From positions 310,001 to 374,000 of the forward strand of contig CAWDJF010000001.1 of assembly GCA_963802575.1 (NCBI GenBank): DNA of 64,000 nucleotides, given 5' to 3'. How positions within the stretch are numbered: position 1 is the stretch's first letter; each line of letters starts with the position of its first letter. Below are positions 8,776 through 17,120 of this stretch, in pieces. This DNA comes from DATFTE01 sp963802575. GTDB lineage: Bacteria > Acidobacteriota > Terriglobia > Terriglobales > Acidobacteriaceae. Position numbers and translations under genes: made by a program. The notes under the pieces are model-generated. The model saw nothing but the letters and a program-made list of their open reading frames with translations. It was not told the DNA's origin and did no database searches.

Positions 8776-9501
8776 GTGACCACGCTTATGGAAAAAGGTT
8801 TAGGAACTGCCGCCGCTCCCATCCCCAGCCCCCGCAAAGCCGCTGCCCGCGCTGCGTTGATCGACATGAAGGAACCTGCGCGGACGATCCTTTCGGAGTG
8901 CTTTCGACAATTTGGAGTTGAGACCGTACCCATGACTGGCGATGTTGCCGACCGCATGATCAAAGAAAAGTTTGAAGCATGCGTAGTGAAATTGGCGCCG
9001 GACGCCGAAGCCGTAATGAATGCAGCGCGCACGTCTCCCTCGAACAGCCGCATGGTGATCTATGGTGTTGGGGGCAGCGTGCAAGATGCCATGAAATTTT
9101 CGAAATACGGCATCAATGCAGTGTTCAACGAACCGTTGGAGCGCCCGGCAGCGCTGAAATTGGTGCGGGCGACGCAGATGCTCGTGCTGCATGAGTTCCG
9201 CCGCTATGTGCGCATTCCCGTGATCACGGAAATCCAGATCGTCACTTCCGATAACCGCAAGATTTCAGGAACCAGCCACGAAATTAGCTCCGGCGGCATG
9301 TCGCTGCGAACTGCGGAAGAAATTTCGCAAGGACAGTCTGTGGAAGTATCGTTCGCTCTGCTGACCCTGCCCCGCATCTGGGTGCGCGGAAACGTGACCT
9401 GGCGCAAACCTGCCAGCAAGAGCTTCGGCATACGCTTCGATTCGCAGGATGATCGCCGCATGCGCATTAAAGAGTGGATTGACGCGTATCTGGAAAGTTA
9501 G
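8776..9501 (+). CDS. PilZ-domain protein with an N-terminal receiver-like region
   Basis: A 241-residue protein. Residues about 140-240 form a PilZ domain, which binds cyclic di-GMP: RRYVR supplies the Arg-rich stretch and HEISSGGMSL matches the D/NxSxxG motif (with Glu at the first position). Residues about 20-135 look like a degenerate response-regulator fold (ALIDMKEPARTILSECFRQ, FEACVVKLAPDAE, GINAVFNEPLE) without a clear phosphoacceptor Asp. GTG 8776 is the likely start, with AAGG five bases before; ATG 8788 is an alternative. The window also encodes a cyclic di-GMP synthase (22215). Confidence 0.78.
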   Translation: MTTLMEKGLGTAAAPIPSPRKAAARAALIDMKEPARTILSECFRQFGVETVPMTGDVADRMIKEKFEACVVKLAPDAEAVMNAARTSPSNSRMVIYGVGGSVQDAMKFSKYGINAVFNEPLERPAALKLVRATQMLVLHEFRRYVRIPVITEIQIVTSDNRKISGTSHEISSGGMSLRTAEEISQGQSVEVSFALLTLPRIWVRGNVTWRKPASKSFGIRFDSQDDRRMRIKEWIDAYLES

Positions 9502-9637
9502 TTTCTTCTTCTGAATCAAATCTCTAGAGACCAGCTTCCTCCCGCGTATTTTGGGGTGATCGCTGTATTGTGGCCGCCTCCTCGTCAGACTAGCCTGAGT
9601 AAGTGCTTAGGATTCATTTCCCTCAAGGAGACGTGCC

Positions 9638-9886
9638 ATGAACAGTGATCAAATGGAAGGCAAGTGGAAGCAAATAAAAGGTGCCCTGAAGACAAAGTGG
9701 GGCAAGCTGACCGATGATGACTTGAAAATCATCGAGGGCAACCGCGATCAATTGACAGGCGTCGTCCAGGAGCGTTACGGAGTTGCAAAAGAAGAAGCGC
9801 AGAAACAAGTAGACGAGTGGAAGCGTACCCAGAAAGACTACGACACTGATCGTACCGATCGCGACTTGAACCGCCGCGCCAGCTAA
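9638..9886 (+). CDS. CsbD-family stress protein
   Basis: An 82-residue, highly charged protein. MEGKWKQIKGALKTKWGKLT and LTGVVQERYGVAKEEAQKQV are the hallmarks of CsbD/YjbJ, small proteins induced by general stress whose molecular action is unknown. It is preceded by CAAGGAGACG and followed by a strong intrinsic terminator, so it appears to be a single-gene unit. The C-terminal tail (DYDTDRTDRDLNRRAS) is an extension beyond the domain. Confidence 0.88.
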   Translation: MNSDQMEGKWKQIKGALKTKWGKLTDDDLKIIEGNRDQLTGVVQERYGVAKEEAQKQVDEWKRTQKDYDTDRTDRDLNRRAS

Positions 9887-9901
9887 CCGGCTCGCGCGTA
9901 T

Positions 9902-9932
9902 AAAAAGGGGAGCGAAAGCTCCTCTTTTTCTT
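9902..9932 (+). terminator. Rho-independent terminator after the CsbD gene
   Basis: A stem of AAAAAGGGGAGC pairing with GCTCCTCTTTTT around a short CGAAA-type loop, followed by a T-rich run. It begins 15 bases after the CsbD stop. Confidence 0.85.
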
Positions 9933-9941
9933 TTTGGTTTG

Positions 9942-10088
9942 AATGTGGCGCGGGCGCCCTCGCCCGCGTCTGGCCACGGGCAGTTAGGATAAGAACTTCG
10001 TCGCGCTGACCATTTCTGTTAGTAAGAACTCATCACGATTACATTTCTTCTTCTGGCTAGACGCGGGCGAGGGCGCCCGCGCCACATT
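9942..10088. repeat. Inverted pair of REP-like elements (35-bp arms)
   Basis: The arm at 9942-9976 and its reverse complement at 10054-10088 match at all but one or two positions over 35 bases, enclosing 77 bases. Each arm itself contains the hairpin CGCGGGCG...CGCCCGCG. The same core, with compensated bases, occurs inside the kinase gene at 63498-63530. Confidence 0.85.
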
Positions 10089-10111
10089 GAATTGAAATCC
10101 TGCTAAAATTG

Positions 10112-11032
10112 ATGCACATGGCAGGTGCATCCCAATTAGTGCAGATTGAAGTTGGACCTCCGGTCCGACAACCCAAGCCTGATTGGCTGCGCGCCAAAGC
10201 TCCCGTAGGCGATAACTTCCATAGCCTCAAACAGTTAGCTCGCGGTCTCGGGCTGCACACCGTATGCGAGTCCGCCCAATGCCCTAACATTGGCGAGTGC
10301 TGGAATCACAAGACTGCGACGTTCATGTTGCTGGGCGACATTTGCACGCGCCGTTGCGGCTTCTGCGCGGTCCCCAAGGGTAAGCCCGATCCCATCGATT
10401 GGGATGAACCTCGGCGCGTCGCCGAGGCGGTCGCAACCCTGGGATTGAAGCACGCGGTCATCACCAGCGTGAACCGCGACGACGACAACGTGGGCGGAGC
10501 CCGCATCTTTGCTGAGACTATCCGCCAAATTCGCGAACTCATTCCCGGATGCTGGGTGGAAGTGCTGATCCCCGATTTTCAAGGCATGGATGAAGCCCTG
10601 AAGGTCGTGCTCGACGCGAAGCCGGATGTCCTGAACCACAATACCGAGAGCGTCCCGCGGTTGTATCGCGCGGTGCGCTCGGGAGCACGCTACGAGCGAA
10701 CTCTGCGTCTACTGGAGAACGCCAAGAAGTTCTCTCCCGGCATGGTAACCAAGTCCGGCGTCATGGTGGGTCTCGGCGAAAGCACGGAGGAACTGGTGGA
10801 AGTGTTCCGAGACTTGGGCCAGCGCGGAGTTGATATCCTCACGATCGGACAATATCTGCGGCCTTCCAAAGACCATGTGCCGATCGCCCGCTTCTATACC
10901 CCACAAGAGTTCGCCCACCTGAAAAGCGAAGCCTTGCGCTTTGGTTTCCGCCACGTGGAATCAGGACCACTGGTGCGCTCCAGCTACCACGCCCACGAAC
11001 AGGCCGAAGCAACTGGAACTACGCGTCAGTAG
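10112..11032 (+). CDS. lipA: Lipoyl synthase
   Basis: A radical-SAM enzyme that inserts two sulfurs into protein-bound octanoate to make lipoyl groups. Numbered from ATG 10112 it has 306 residues. Cys52, Cys57 and Cys63 (CESAQCPNIGEC) hold the auxiliary cluster; Cys78, Cys82 and Cys85 (CTRRCGFC) hold the SAM cluster. NHNTESVPRLY and TKSGVMVGLGE are further family motifs. TTG 10109 and ATG 10118 are other possible starts, and none has a clear ribosome-binding site. A REP-like arm ends only 23 bases before the start. Confidence 0.95.
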   Translation: MHMAGASQLVQIEVGPPVRQPKPDWLRAKAPVGDNFHSLKQLARGLGLHTVCESAQCPNIGECWNHKTATFMLLGDICTRRCGFCAVPKGKPDPIDWDEPRRVAEAVATLGLKHAVITSVNRDDDNVGGARIFAETIRQIRELIPGCWVEVLIPDFQGMDEALKVVLDAKPDVLNHNTESVPRLYRAVRSGARYERTLRLLENAKKFSPGMVTKSGVMVGLGESTEELVEVFRDLGQRGVDILTIGQYLRPSKDHVPIARFYTPQEFAHLKSEALRFGFRHVESGPLVRSSYHAHEQAEATGTTRQ

Positions 11033-11035
11033 CAG

Positions 11036-11065
11036 TCGTTAGTCTTTCTTCGTTGGTCGTTAGCC
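11036..11065. repeat. Heptamer array, TCGTTAG/TCGTTGG family (4 units)
   Basis: Four 7-base units run from 11036 to 11063 between the convergent lipA and MCE genes. They are related to the TGGTCGT arrays at 38201 and 48486. Confidence 0.75.
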
Positions 11066-11069
11066 AACT

Positions 11070-12149
11070 TCAGAAAACCTTCAATCTGATCGTAAGATAT
11101 TTCTTGGGATTTTCGCGCACGGCCTTCACCAGTTCGCGCGCTTCGAGCAGCATTTGATCGGCATTGTTGTAGAGAGAGGGATCCTGCAGAAGCTTCCCGG
11201 CCGTGCCCTGTCCCGCCTCCAGGCGATCGGAGAGCGCTGACAGCTTGTTCATGGTGTTCTGCAGCTTGTCGGCGAATTCCTGATCTTTGGCCAGTTTTCC
11301 GAGCGCGCCCTTGCCGGCATTGATATCGTCGGTGAGCTTCTTGACGTTGGCGATGGTGTCGTTCGCGCTGTTGTAAAGCGTGGGATCCTTCAACAGCTTG
11401 CCGGCCGTCCCTTTGCCCGCATTGATGTCATCAATCACCAGGTTGAGCTTGTCGACCGTGGCATTGGCTTTGTTATAAAGCTCGTCGCTCGACAGCAACT
11501 TGCCGATGGTGCCGTTGCCAGCGCTGACCTGAGTAACCAGTCCCTGAAATTCGTTAATCGTCGAAGCCAAGCGGTTATAAAGCGTAGGGTCGTAAATCAG
11601 TTTGCCGACGGACCCCTGCCCGCTTTCAATGAACGCAATGATGCGATCCGTGCGTTTCAACAACGCGTCCAGGTTTTGCAGGGTGCCTTGGCTGGAGCGC
11701 ACCACGTCTTGAAGATCGGGTGTATCGCGCGTAGCCAGGCGGTCGCCATCGCGCGCCTCGGGTCCGGAGGCCTGCGAGCTGTCGATGTCGATGTAGGTTT
11801 CGCCAAGAACCCCGGCCGTCGAAAGCGATGTCACCGAGTCCTTGTGCAGGTTCTGGTGGTACTTGGTATTGACCTTCATCGTGACTTCGACGGGAGTGAG
11901 CTTCTTGTCAGGGTCGGAAACGATGCGAATCGCGGCCACGTTGCCGACGTCGACCCCGCTCAGGCGGACCGGAGCGCCAACGCGCAACCCGCCGGCGTTA
12001 TCGAAATACGATCGCATTGTGAGTTTGCGGGTGAACAATCCGCCGGTCCCGCTCATCAGCAGGATCAAAATACCCAGAGTGATGCTGGCAACCAGCACCG
12101 TAATCCCTACCTTCAGTTGAGACCATTTCAACTGTTTCTGGCTAGGCAC
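11070..12149 (-). CDS. MCE/MlaD-family lipid transport protein with C-terminal repeats
   Basis: A 359-residue protein with an N-terminal membrane anchor (about 13-33) and an MCE domain (about 40-125, with NAGGLRVGAPVRLSGVDVG). MCE proteins form rings that pass phospholipids between membranes as the substrate-binding part of an ABC importer. The C-terminal half carries about five repeats of the form GxGTxGKLLxDxxLYN spaced 40-50 residues apart, each followed by an amphipathic stretch. No ABC permease or ATPase gene is adjacent. The GTG start overlaps the upstream gene by 22 bases and has GGGAG six bases before it. Confidence 0.85.
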   Translation of the reverse strand: MPSQKQLKWSQLKVGITVLVASITLGILILLMSGTGGLFTRKLTMRSYFDNAGGLRVGAPVRLSGVDVGNVAAIRIVSDPDKKLTPVEVTMKVNTKYHQNLHKDSVTSLSTAGVLGETYIDIDSSQASGPEARDGDRLATRDTPDLQDVVRSSQGTLQNLDALLKRTDRIIAFIESGQGSVGKLIYDPTLYNRLASTINEFQGLVTQVSAGNGTIGKLLSSDELYNKANATVDKLNLVIDDINAGKGTAGKLLKDPTLYNSANDTIANVKKLTDDINAGKGALGKLAKDQEFADKLQNTMNKLSALSDRLEAGQGTAGKLLQDPSLYNNADQMLLEARELVKAVRENPKKYLTIRLKVF

Positions 12150-14638
12150 GGATTCTCCCGAGCAACATGTTCATTGACCCTCCCCGCGAAACATCCCCAC
12201 AGGGTTTTTGGAATCATAACAGACGGCAAGGCTGCGACTAAGTCGGCCCGGGGATGCAGAGTCCGCGCAAGCAGCAACGCCAGCAGGTAGGCTAACGCCC
12301 CGCACGCCAAGGTCGCGTTCAAGCCAAACTGTATTGCGACCACCATCGCCAACACCGAGCCGAGCACCGAAGAGGCTGCGTTCATCGCCCAAGCCCATTC
12401 CACGGAGTTTTGATTCGCAGGACTGCCTTCGGATGCAGGAAACTCAGGCGCCGGAAGGCTGGCGATCGCGCGCATGCCGGTGGGGAAGGGCATCCCCATG
12501 GTGAAACCCAGCGGAACCAGCAGCGCCGCGCTGACCAGGAGTTTCATCGGGAAAGGCATGCCGACCAAGTCATTCAGCAGTCCGGGGAGAAGGAAAACAT
12601 AAAGCAGCAGCGCGGCAACGATTGCGATCAGCGGCAGCCAGGAAAGCCGTTCGCGACTAGCCCAACGCCGCGAGGCCAGGCTTCCCCCTCCGCTCGAAAG
12701 CAGAAGCAGAAACACCACGACCGTGAGAGCGTAGGTGGGATGCCCCAGAAACAGAACGAAGCGCTGAATGAAAGCGATCTCGACGAGGATGTATCCGAGC
12801 CCGATCGCGACGAAATACATCAGGCTGACGGCGCTCTGGCCGCGCGGACTTCCTTGCATCCACAGCGGAACGACGAGAAAGGCAAGTACCGCGACTACGG
12901 AGATGACCAGCACCATGAATAAGACAGCCACTCCGAGGTTCACTTTCCAGTCGATGCCTTGTTGAAGGGAACTGGGTTGCAGAATCTGATCGAGCTTCAG
13001 GGTAAAGAAAAAGAACGGAGCATTGTCGCTAACCGGCGCTACGTTATAAGGATAGGTCCGCGCAAAAACCGATGGATCGTTACTGGCAATCAGTTGGCTG
13101 AATGGATTGTCTCCATGCGCTGACGGCAGGTAAAGGCTCGCCAACGATGGATTCGCCGACAGATGGTTCAGCACGGCGTTTTGCTCTTCCGAAGTAAACG
13201 CCGTTTTCTTAGCAAGGACAGCAACAGCGATCCCGTCATTGTTCAACGGTCCCTGCGAGACGATGATGAAATTGTCCGCAGGATTCGTCACCCCCATGCG
13301 ATGCAGCGCTTCCATCGCCACCGAAACTACGCGCAACGCTTCCCGCGGCTGGCGGAATTCCCACCGCGTGATGGCGACTATCCCATCCGGATTCAAGTGC
13401 TCGAAGTATTCCTGAAACGCTTCCACGGTATAGAGACTGTTCTCGCTGAGCGCGAAAGCTCCAGCCGCCGTGGACGCCCACGTATCCACGAGCGTCATCT
13501 GCACCACATCGAAATGCTGCTCGGCGTTGCGGATGAATGAGCGCCCGTCGGTGACGTGAATGTGGACGTCGGGGCGTTCGTAGAGGTGATAGGTGTAGTC
13601 GGCGTAACGTCCCCGCATGATGGTGTTGGCGATGATGGGATTGATCTCAATCCCAGTGACGCTGGGGCTGCCGCTGGCGACCGCGCGGACCACATCCACG
13701 CCTCCGCCGGGCCCGATGATGGCAAACTGGCCGTGGGGGCGCAGCACGTTGGCTACGGCGGGCGGCGTCGACATCAGATCTTTCTTCCAGTTCGATTCGC
13801 CCCACTTCTGCGGATCGACATTCATCAGATAGGTCGAGGCATCGGCGTCGATCACGATGGCTTTCGACCCGCCCTGGTGGTCGACTTCCACTCGCGAGAT
13901 CGCATTCCAACGGGCGAATTCCACCCAGGCGGAGTCGCGAAATCCGCCTTTGGCATAGACGATGTCGAGCAACTTTCCCGAATAGTTGAACGCGATCAGA
14001 GCAAGAAGAAAGACGGCTCGGCCAAGAGCCGAGCGCTGCAGCTTTCCGCTTCCGGACCACACCGCACCCGCGGCGGCCATCATGACGCCCGAGAACAGAA
14101 CGGTATTGGGACCGCCCAGCCAATTGAGCAGCGGAACGATGCCGAGACAAGCCAGCGCCCCCCCAAGCAGATCCGCGCCGTAGAGCCGGGGAATGTGCGT
14201 GGACTCTCGTGAAAACACGATCGAGAACTGTAGGCCGGTCATGAAGAACGGCACAGCAGAAACCAGATAGATCGCTGTAAGTCGCAAGAAATTTGCGGTC
14301 GAAAGGTGCAGCGTGACCGGAATGCGCAGCGCAACTACCAACGCCACTGGCACGATCAGCGCATTCAGATTGCACAGCCGCGCCACCAGTGCGCGAGTTT
14401 CGATTCGCGCCAGAGATTCTTTTCGCAGATAGGCGAACACGCCGCCCGCTCCGAGGCCCAGCAACGCAATCGAGATCGCAAGAAACGCGAAATGATAAAA
14501 AAGCACCACCGAAAACAAGCGGGTGAGCGCAAGTTCGAGAAGCAAGGCGGCAAAGCTGCTGAGCGCAATTCCCGCCAGCAGGGAACGATCGCGCGCATTA
14601 TCGGACTGAATGAAGGACAGAGAGCTGGTCTGAGTCAT
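12128..14638 (-). CDS. Membrane-bound spermidine-synthase-like protein
   Basis: An 836-residue protein with a multi-helix membrane part at the N-terminus (from about residue 20 to 240), a soluble methyltransferase-fold domain (about 250-520) and another set of membrane helices (about 570-790). The soluble part carries FAIIGPGGGVDVVRAV, GIEINP and DGRSFI, as in spermidine/polyamine aminopropyltransferases, but the acidic catalytic loop is only partly recognisable (LVDTWASTAAGAFALSEN). The substrate is therefore uncertain. The last 22 bases overlap the start of the MCE gene, so the two proteins are probably made together. Confidence 0.8.
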   Translation of the reverse strand: MTQTSSLSFIQSDNARDRSLLAGIALSSFAALLLELALTRLFSVVLFYHFAFLAISIALLGLGAGGVFAYLRKESLARIETRALVARLCNLNALIVPVALVVALRIPVTLHLSTANFLRLTAIYLVSAVPFFMTGLQFSIVFSRESTHIPRLYGADLLGGALACLGIVPLLNWLGGPNTVLFSGVMMAAAGAVWSGSGKLQRSALGRAVFLLALIAFNYSGKLLDIVYAKGGFRDSAWVEFARWNAISRVEVDHQGGSKAIVIDADASTYLMNVDPQKWGESNWKKDLMSTPPAVANVLRPHGQFAIIGPGGGVDVVRAVASGSPSVTGIEINPIIANTIMRGRYADYTYHLYERPDVHIHVTDGRSFIRNAEQHFDVVQMTLVDTWASTAAGAFALSENSLYTVEAFQEYFEHLNPDGIVAITRWEFRQPREALRVVSVAMEALHRMGVTNPADNFIIVSQGPLNNDGIAVAVLAKKTAFTSEEQNAVLNHLSANPSLASLYLPSAHGDNPFSQLIASNDPSVFARTYPYNVAPVSDNAPFFFFTLKLDQILQPSSLQQGIDWKVNLGVAVLFMVLVISVVAVLAFLVVPLWMQGSPRGQSAVSLMYFVAIGLGYILVEIAFIQRFVLFLGHPTYALTVVVFLLLLSSGGGSLASRRWASRERLSWLPLIAIVAALLLYVFLLPGLLNDLVGMPFPMKLLVSAALLVPLGFTMGMPFPTGMRAIASLPAPEFPASEGSPANQNSVEWAWAMNAASSVLGSVLAMVVAIQFGLNATLACGALAYLLALLLARTLHPRADLVAALPSVMIPKTLWGCFAGRVNEHVARENPCLARNS

Positions 14639-14667
14639 TTCGTCGGTGGACGCGCAAGTCTACCAGA

Positions 14668-15045
14668 CTAACTTTCGAGAATCACTTGCGCGAGCGCCTG
14701 ATCTTTTGTGTGGGTGAGCGACAACGCGATGTTCCGGGTACCCAATTTCGCCGCGAATTCCGCCGCTTTACCGTGGAAGGCGATGGTGGGACGCCCCCCC
14801 GGCTGCCGCTTTACTTCGATATCGCACCAGCGCACGCCGTGGCTCCATCCCGTGCCCAGCGCCTTCATGGCCGCTTCTTTCGCGGCGAAGCGCGCGGCAT
14901 AACGCTCGGTGCGGTTGGCTTTCGAATCGCAATATTTGATTTCGCCTTCGGTGAAGACGCGATGAAGAAAGCGCTCTCCAAAGCGAGCAAGGGACTCCGC
15001 AATCCGCGGAACTTCAGCAATGTCGATCCCAGTGCCGACGATCAT
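14668..15045 (-). CDS. acpS: Holo-[acyl-carrier-protein] synthase
   Basis: This 125-residue trimeric enzyme moves phosphopantetheine from CoA to the serine of acyl carrier proteins, such as the two encoded at 6705 and 7060. GTGIDIAEVPRI at the start supplies the Mg-binding Asp, RYAARFAAKEAAMKALGTG is the second signature, and SLTHTKDQALAQVI ends the fold. The ATG at 15045 is followed upstream by a heptamer array (15057-15084). It lies 29 bases from the next gene in the same direction. Confidence 0.93.
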   Translation of the reverse strand: MIVGTGIDIAEVPRIAESLARFGERFLHRVFTEGEIKYCDSKANRTERYAARFAAKEAAMKALGTGWSHGVRWCDIEVKRQPGGRPTIAFHGKAAEFAAKLGTRNIALSLTHTKDQALAQVILES

Positions 15046-15056
15046 GTGAGTATTGT

Positions 15057-15084
15057 CAATTTTCGATTGCCAATTGGCAATTTT
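15057..15084. repeat. Heptamer array, CAATTTT/CAATTGG family (4 units)
   Basis: Four in-register 7-base units (15057-15063, 64-70, 71-77, 78-84) fill the gap between acpS and the DUF488 gene and reach into the last codon of the latter. Confidence 0.8.
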
Positions 15085-15613
15085 AGAACAGCCGGTCGCC
15101 CCGATAGACCAATTCGCCGCCGACCATGCGGGCCTCCTGCATCAACTGATGCGCTTTGACCGGCCCCGTGCCATCGATGTGGAGTACCTCGTGACCGTGG
15201 GCGACCAACCAGTCTGAGACCAACATGCGGTGACACCGAAAGTAGACTCGCTCGGCACACATGTATGCGGTGCGCGAGCGTTGGGCCAGTTTCAGTAGTT
15301 CGTCGATTCCTGACTGGAATTCCTGGGTGAGCATGTAGTCAGCGTAGTTGCGGAAGCTGTCGTTGCGCAGCGCGAGATTGGGAGAATCGTCTCGTATCTT
15401 CTTGCGATGTCCTCCCAGCGCTGGCAGCCAGCGGTAATCGATTCCAGCGGCCGGTAGCGTCTTCTCCAGTGATTCCCGATTGAAATGCGGTAAGCGGCGC
15501 GACATGGGGAAGGCGCGAATATCGACCAGGGTCTGAATGTCGTGAGCTTTGAGTGCTTCGATCAGCTCATCAATGGAACGAGTCGAGTGGCCGATAGTGT
15601 AGAGGGAAGGCAC
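15083..15613 (-). CDS. DUF488-family protein
   Basis: A 176-residue protein of the DUF488 family. YTIGHSTRS opens the fold, VDIRAFPMSRRLPHFN carries the conserved Asp-Ile-Arg and Ser-Arg, and YMCAERVYFRCHRMLVSDWL carries the conserved Cys, Arg and Cys-His. Conserved polar residues suggest an enzyme or nucleic-acid-binding role, but the family has no agreed function. It lies between two heptamer arrays and upstream of acpS on the same strand, so could be cotranscribed with selA and acpS. Confidence 0.88.
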   Translation of the reverse strand: MPSLYTIGHSTRSIDELIEALKAHDIQTLVDIRAFPMSRRLPHFNRESLEKTLPAAGIDYRWLPALGGHRKKIRDDSPNLALRNDSFRNYADYMLTQEFQSGIDELLKLAQRSRTAYMCAERVYFRCHRMLVSDWLVAHGHEVLHIDGTGPVKAHQLMQEARMVGGELVYRGDRLF

Positions 15614-15621
15614 AAATTTTG

Positions 15622-15650
15622 GATTGTTGATTTTTGATTGTTGATTGAAA
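15622..15650. repeat. Heptamer array, GATTGTT family (4 units)
   Basis: Units GATTGTT, GATTTTT, GATTGTT and GATTGAA follow each other exactly every 7 bases just upstream of the DUF488 start and before the selA stop. The same family brackets the tRNA-Gln/ispE gap at 41399-41482. Confidence 0.85.
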
Positions 15651-15652
15651 AA

Positions 15653-17092
15653 TCAACCGCCACAGATCTTCATCAGGGCGGCAGCGACTATCTCATCTTG
15701 ATCGGGAAATACTGTGCGCAGGTCGAGCAGCACGCGTCCATCTTCGACGCGCACGATCACCGGCATATTCGAATTACGCAGTGCGGTGGCGAGATCGTCC
15801 GCGCTGCAGCCTTTGCATTCGATGGCTAGCAGGCGCGTCGGTAATACCGCTGACGGAGCCGAGCCGCCGCCTACCACCGAATCTCCATCAACAATCTCTG
15901 CCGACAACCGCGCCGATCGGACCTTTCCTGCGATCGCTTCGGCGCGGCACCCAATCTCATCTTTCGCTAAACGCATCATGCGAAGAGCGGGGATGGCATC
16001 GTGATCGTGCTTCACATAAGCGAGCAGCGTAGCCTCGAGTGAGGCATAGGTCAGCTTATCGACCCGCAGCGCACGGAATAGGGAATTGGATCGCATGCGT
16101 GCGATAAGTTCAGCGCGGCCGCTCAACAAGCCCGCTTGGGGACCTCCCAGCAATTTGTCGCCGCTATAAGTGACGATGTCCACGCCCGTGCGCAGGCTAT
16201 CGAGCACTCCTGGCTCGTCATGAATCCCCACCGAGCGCAGATCAAACAGCGCACCACTGCCGAGATCCTCCATCAGCGGAATACTCTTTGCGCGCGATAA
16301 AGCGACGAGGTCTACGAGCGCTGGCTGCTCGGTGAAGCCCGTGATCTCAAAGTTGGAGCGGTGCACCCGAAGCAATAAGCGCGTCTTTTGGTTGATGGCA
16401 CGCTCGTAATCGGCAACGCGCGTGCGATTGGTGGTGCCGACTTCCCGCAAGACGGCATTCGACTTCGCCATCACGTCGGGAATGCGGAACGAGCCTCCGA
16501 TCTCAACCAGCTCCCCGCGCGACACGATCACTTCGCCACCTTCCGCCAGGGAATTGAGTGCGAGCAGAACCGCGGCCGCGTTGTTGTTCACGACAATCGT
16601 CGAGATCTGGACAGGTGAGACACGTGTGCCTGCGTGGTCCATCTCCTCCGCCAGCAATTTGCGGAAGAGGCGATCAACGTGGACATCACGCTTACCTCGC
16701 TCGCCAGTTTCGAGATCAAATTCCAGGTTGGAGTAGGTCTCGGCACTCTGGCGAACGTGATCCAGCGATGTACTTGCCAGCGGGGCCCGGCCCAGATTCG
16801 TATGCAGAATCACTCCGGTGGCATTGATGACCGGACGCAGGGAGTAACGCAGAGCGCGGCGTAACTGCTTCTCCACCGCTTGCGAAAGCCCGGCGATCGC
16901 GAGGTCCAGTCCATTCGCGTCCAGACCGCCCGATGAAATCTCTTCGCGTAGCCGGCTCAGGACGGCGCGGGCCGCATCGGTGAGAGCGACCAGGCCTCCC
17001 TGATCGGCAATCCGGGCCAATTCCGGACGGCGTGCCAGATCATCGACGGAAGGCAATTTACGATAAAGGTCGGTTTTGGCGACGGCTTTCAC
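15653..17092 (-). CDS. selA: L-seryl-tRNA(Sec) selenium transferase
   Basis: A 479-residue PLP enzyme that converts seryl-tRNA(Sec) to selenocysteinyl-tRNA(Sec). LRPVINATGVILHTNLGRAP (about 85-104) and the PLP lysine Lys313 in YSGDKLLGGPQAG are diagnostic, and TTNRTRVADYE and MEDLGSGALFDL are also conserved. No selB, selD, tRNA-Sec gene or recognisable selenoprotein with an internal TGA is seen in this window, so the rest of the pathway must be elsewhere. The gene ends close to the GATTGTT repeat array. Confidence 0.94.
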   Translation of the reverse strand: MKAVAKTDLYRKLPSVDDLARRPELARIADQGGLVALTDAARAVLSRLREEISSGGLDANGLDLAIAGLSQAVEKQLRRALRYSLRPVINATGVILHTNLGRAPLASTSLDHVRQSAETYSNLEFDLETGERGKRDVHVDRLFRKLLAEEMDHAGTRVSPVQISTIVVNNNAAAVLLALNSLAEGGEVIVSRGELVEIGGSFRIPDVMAKSNAVLREVGTTNRTRVADYERAINQKTRLLLRVHRSNFEITGFTEQPALVDLVALSRAKSIPLMEDLGSGALFDLRSVGIHDEPGVLDSLRTGVDIVTYSGDKLLGGPQAGLLSGRAELIARMRSNSLFRALRVDKLTYASLEATLLAYVKHDHDAIPALRMMRLAKDEIGCRAEAIAGKVRSARLSAEIVDGDSVVGGGSAPSAVLPTRLLAIECKGCSADDLATALRNSNMPVIVRVEDGRVLLDLRTVFPDQDEIVAAALMKICGG

Positions 17093-17120
17093 GTGTCAAA
17101 TTATCCCACGGGACGGGCGT

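Noticed and set aside
12128..14638. Classic spermidine synthase speE
   Set aside because: The membrane domains and incomplete catalytic loop differ from SpeE; a specific gene name is not justified.
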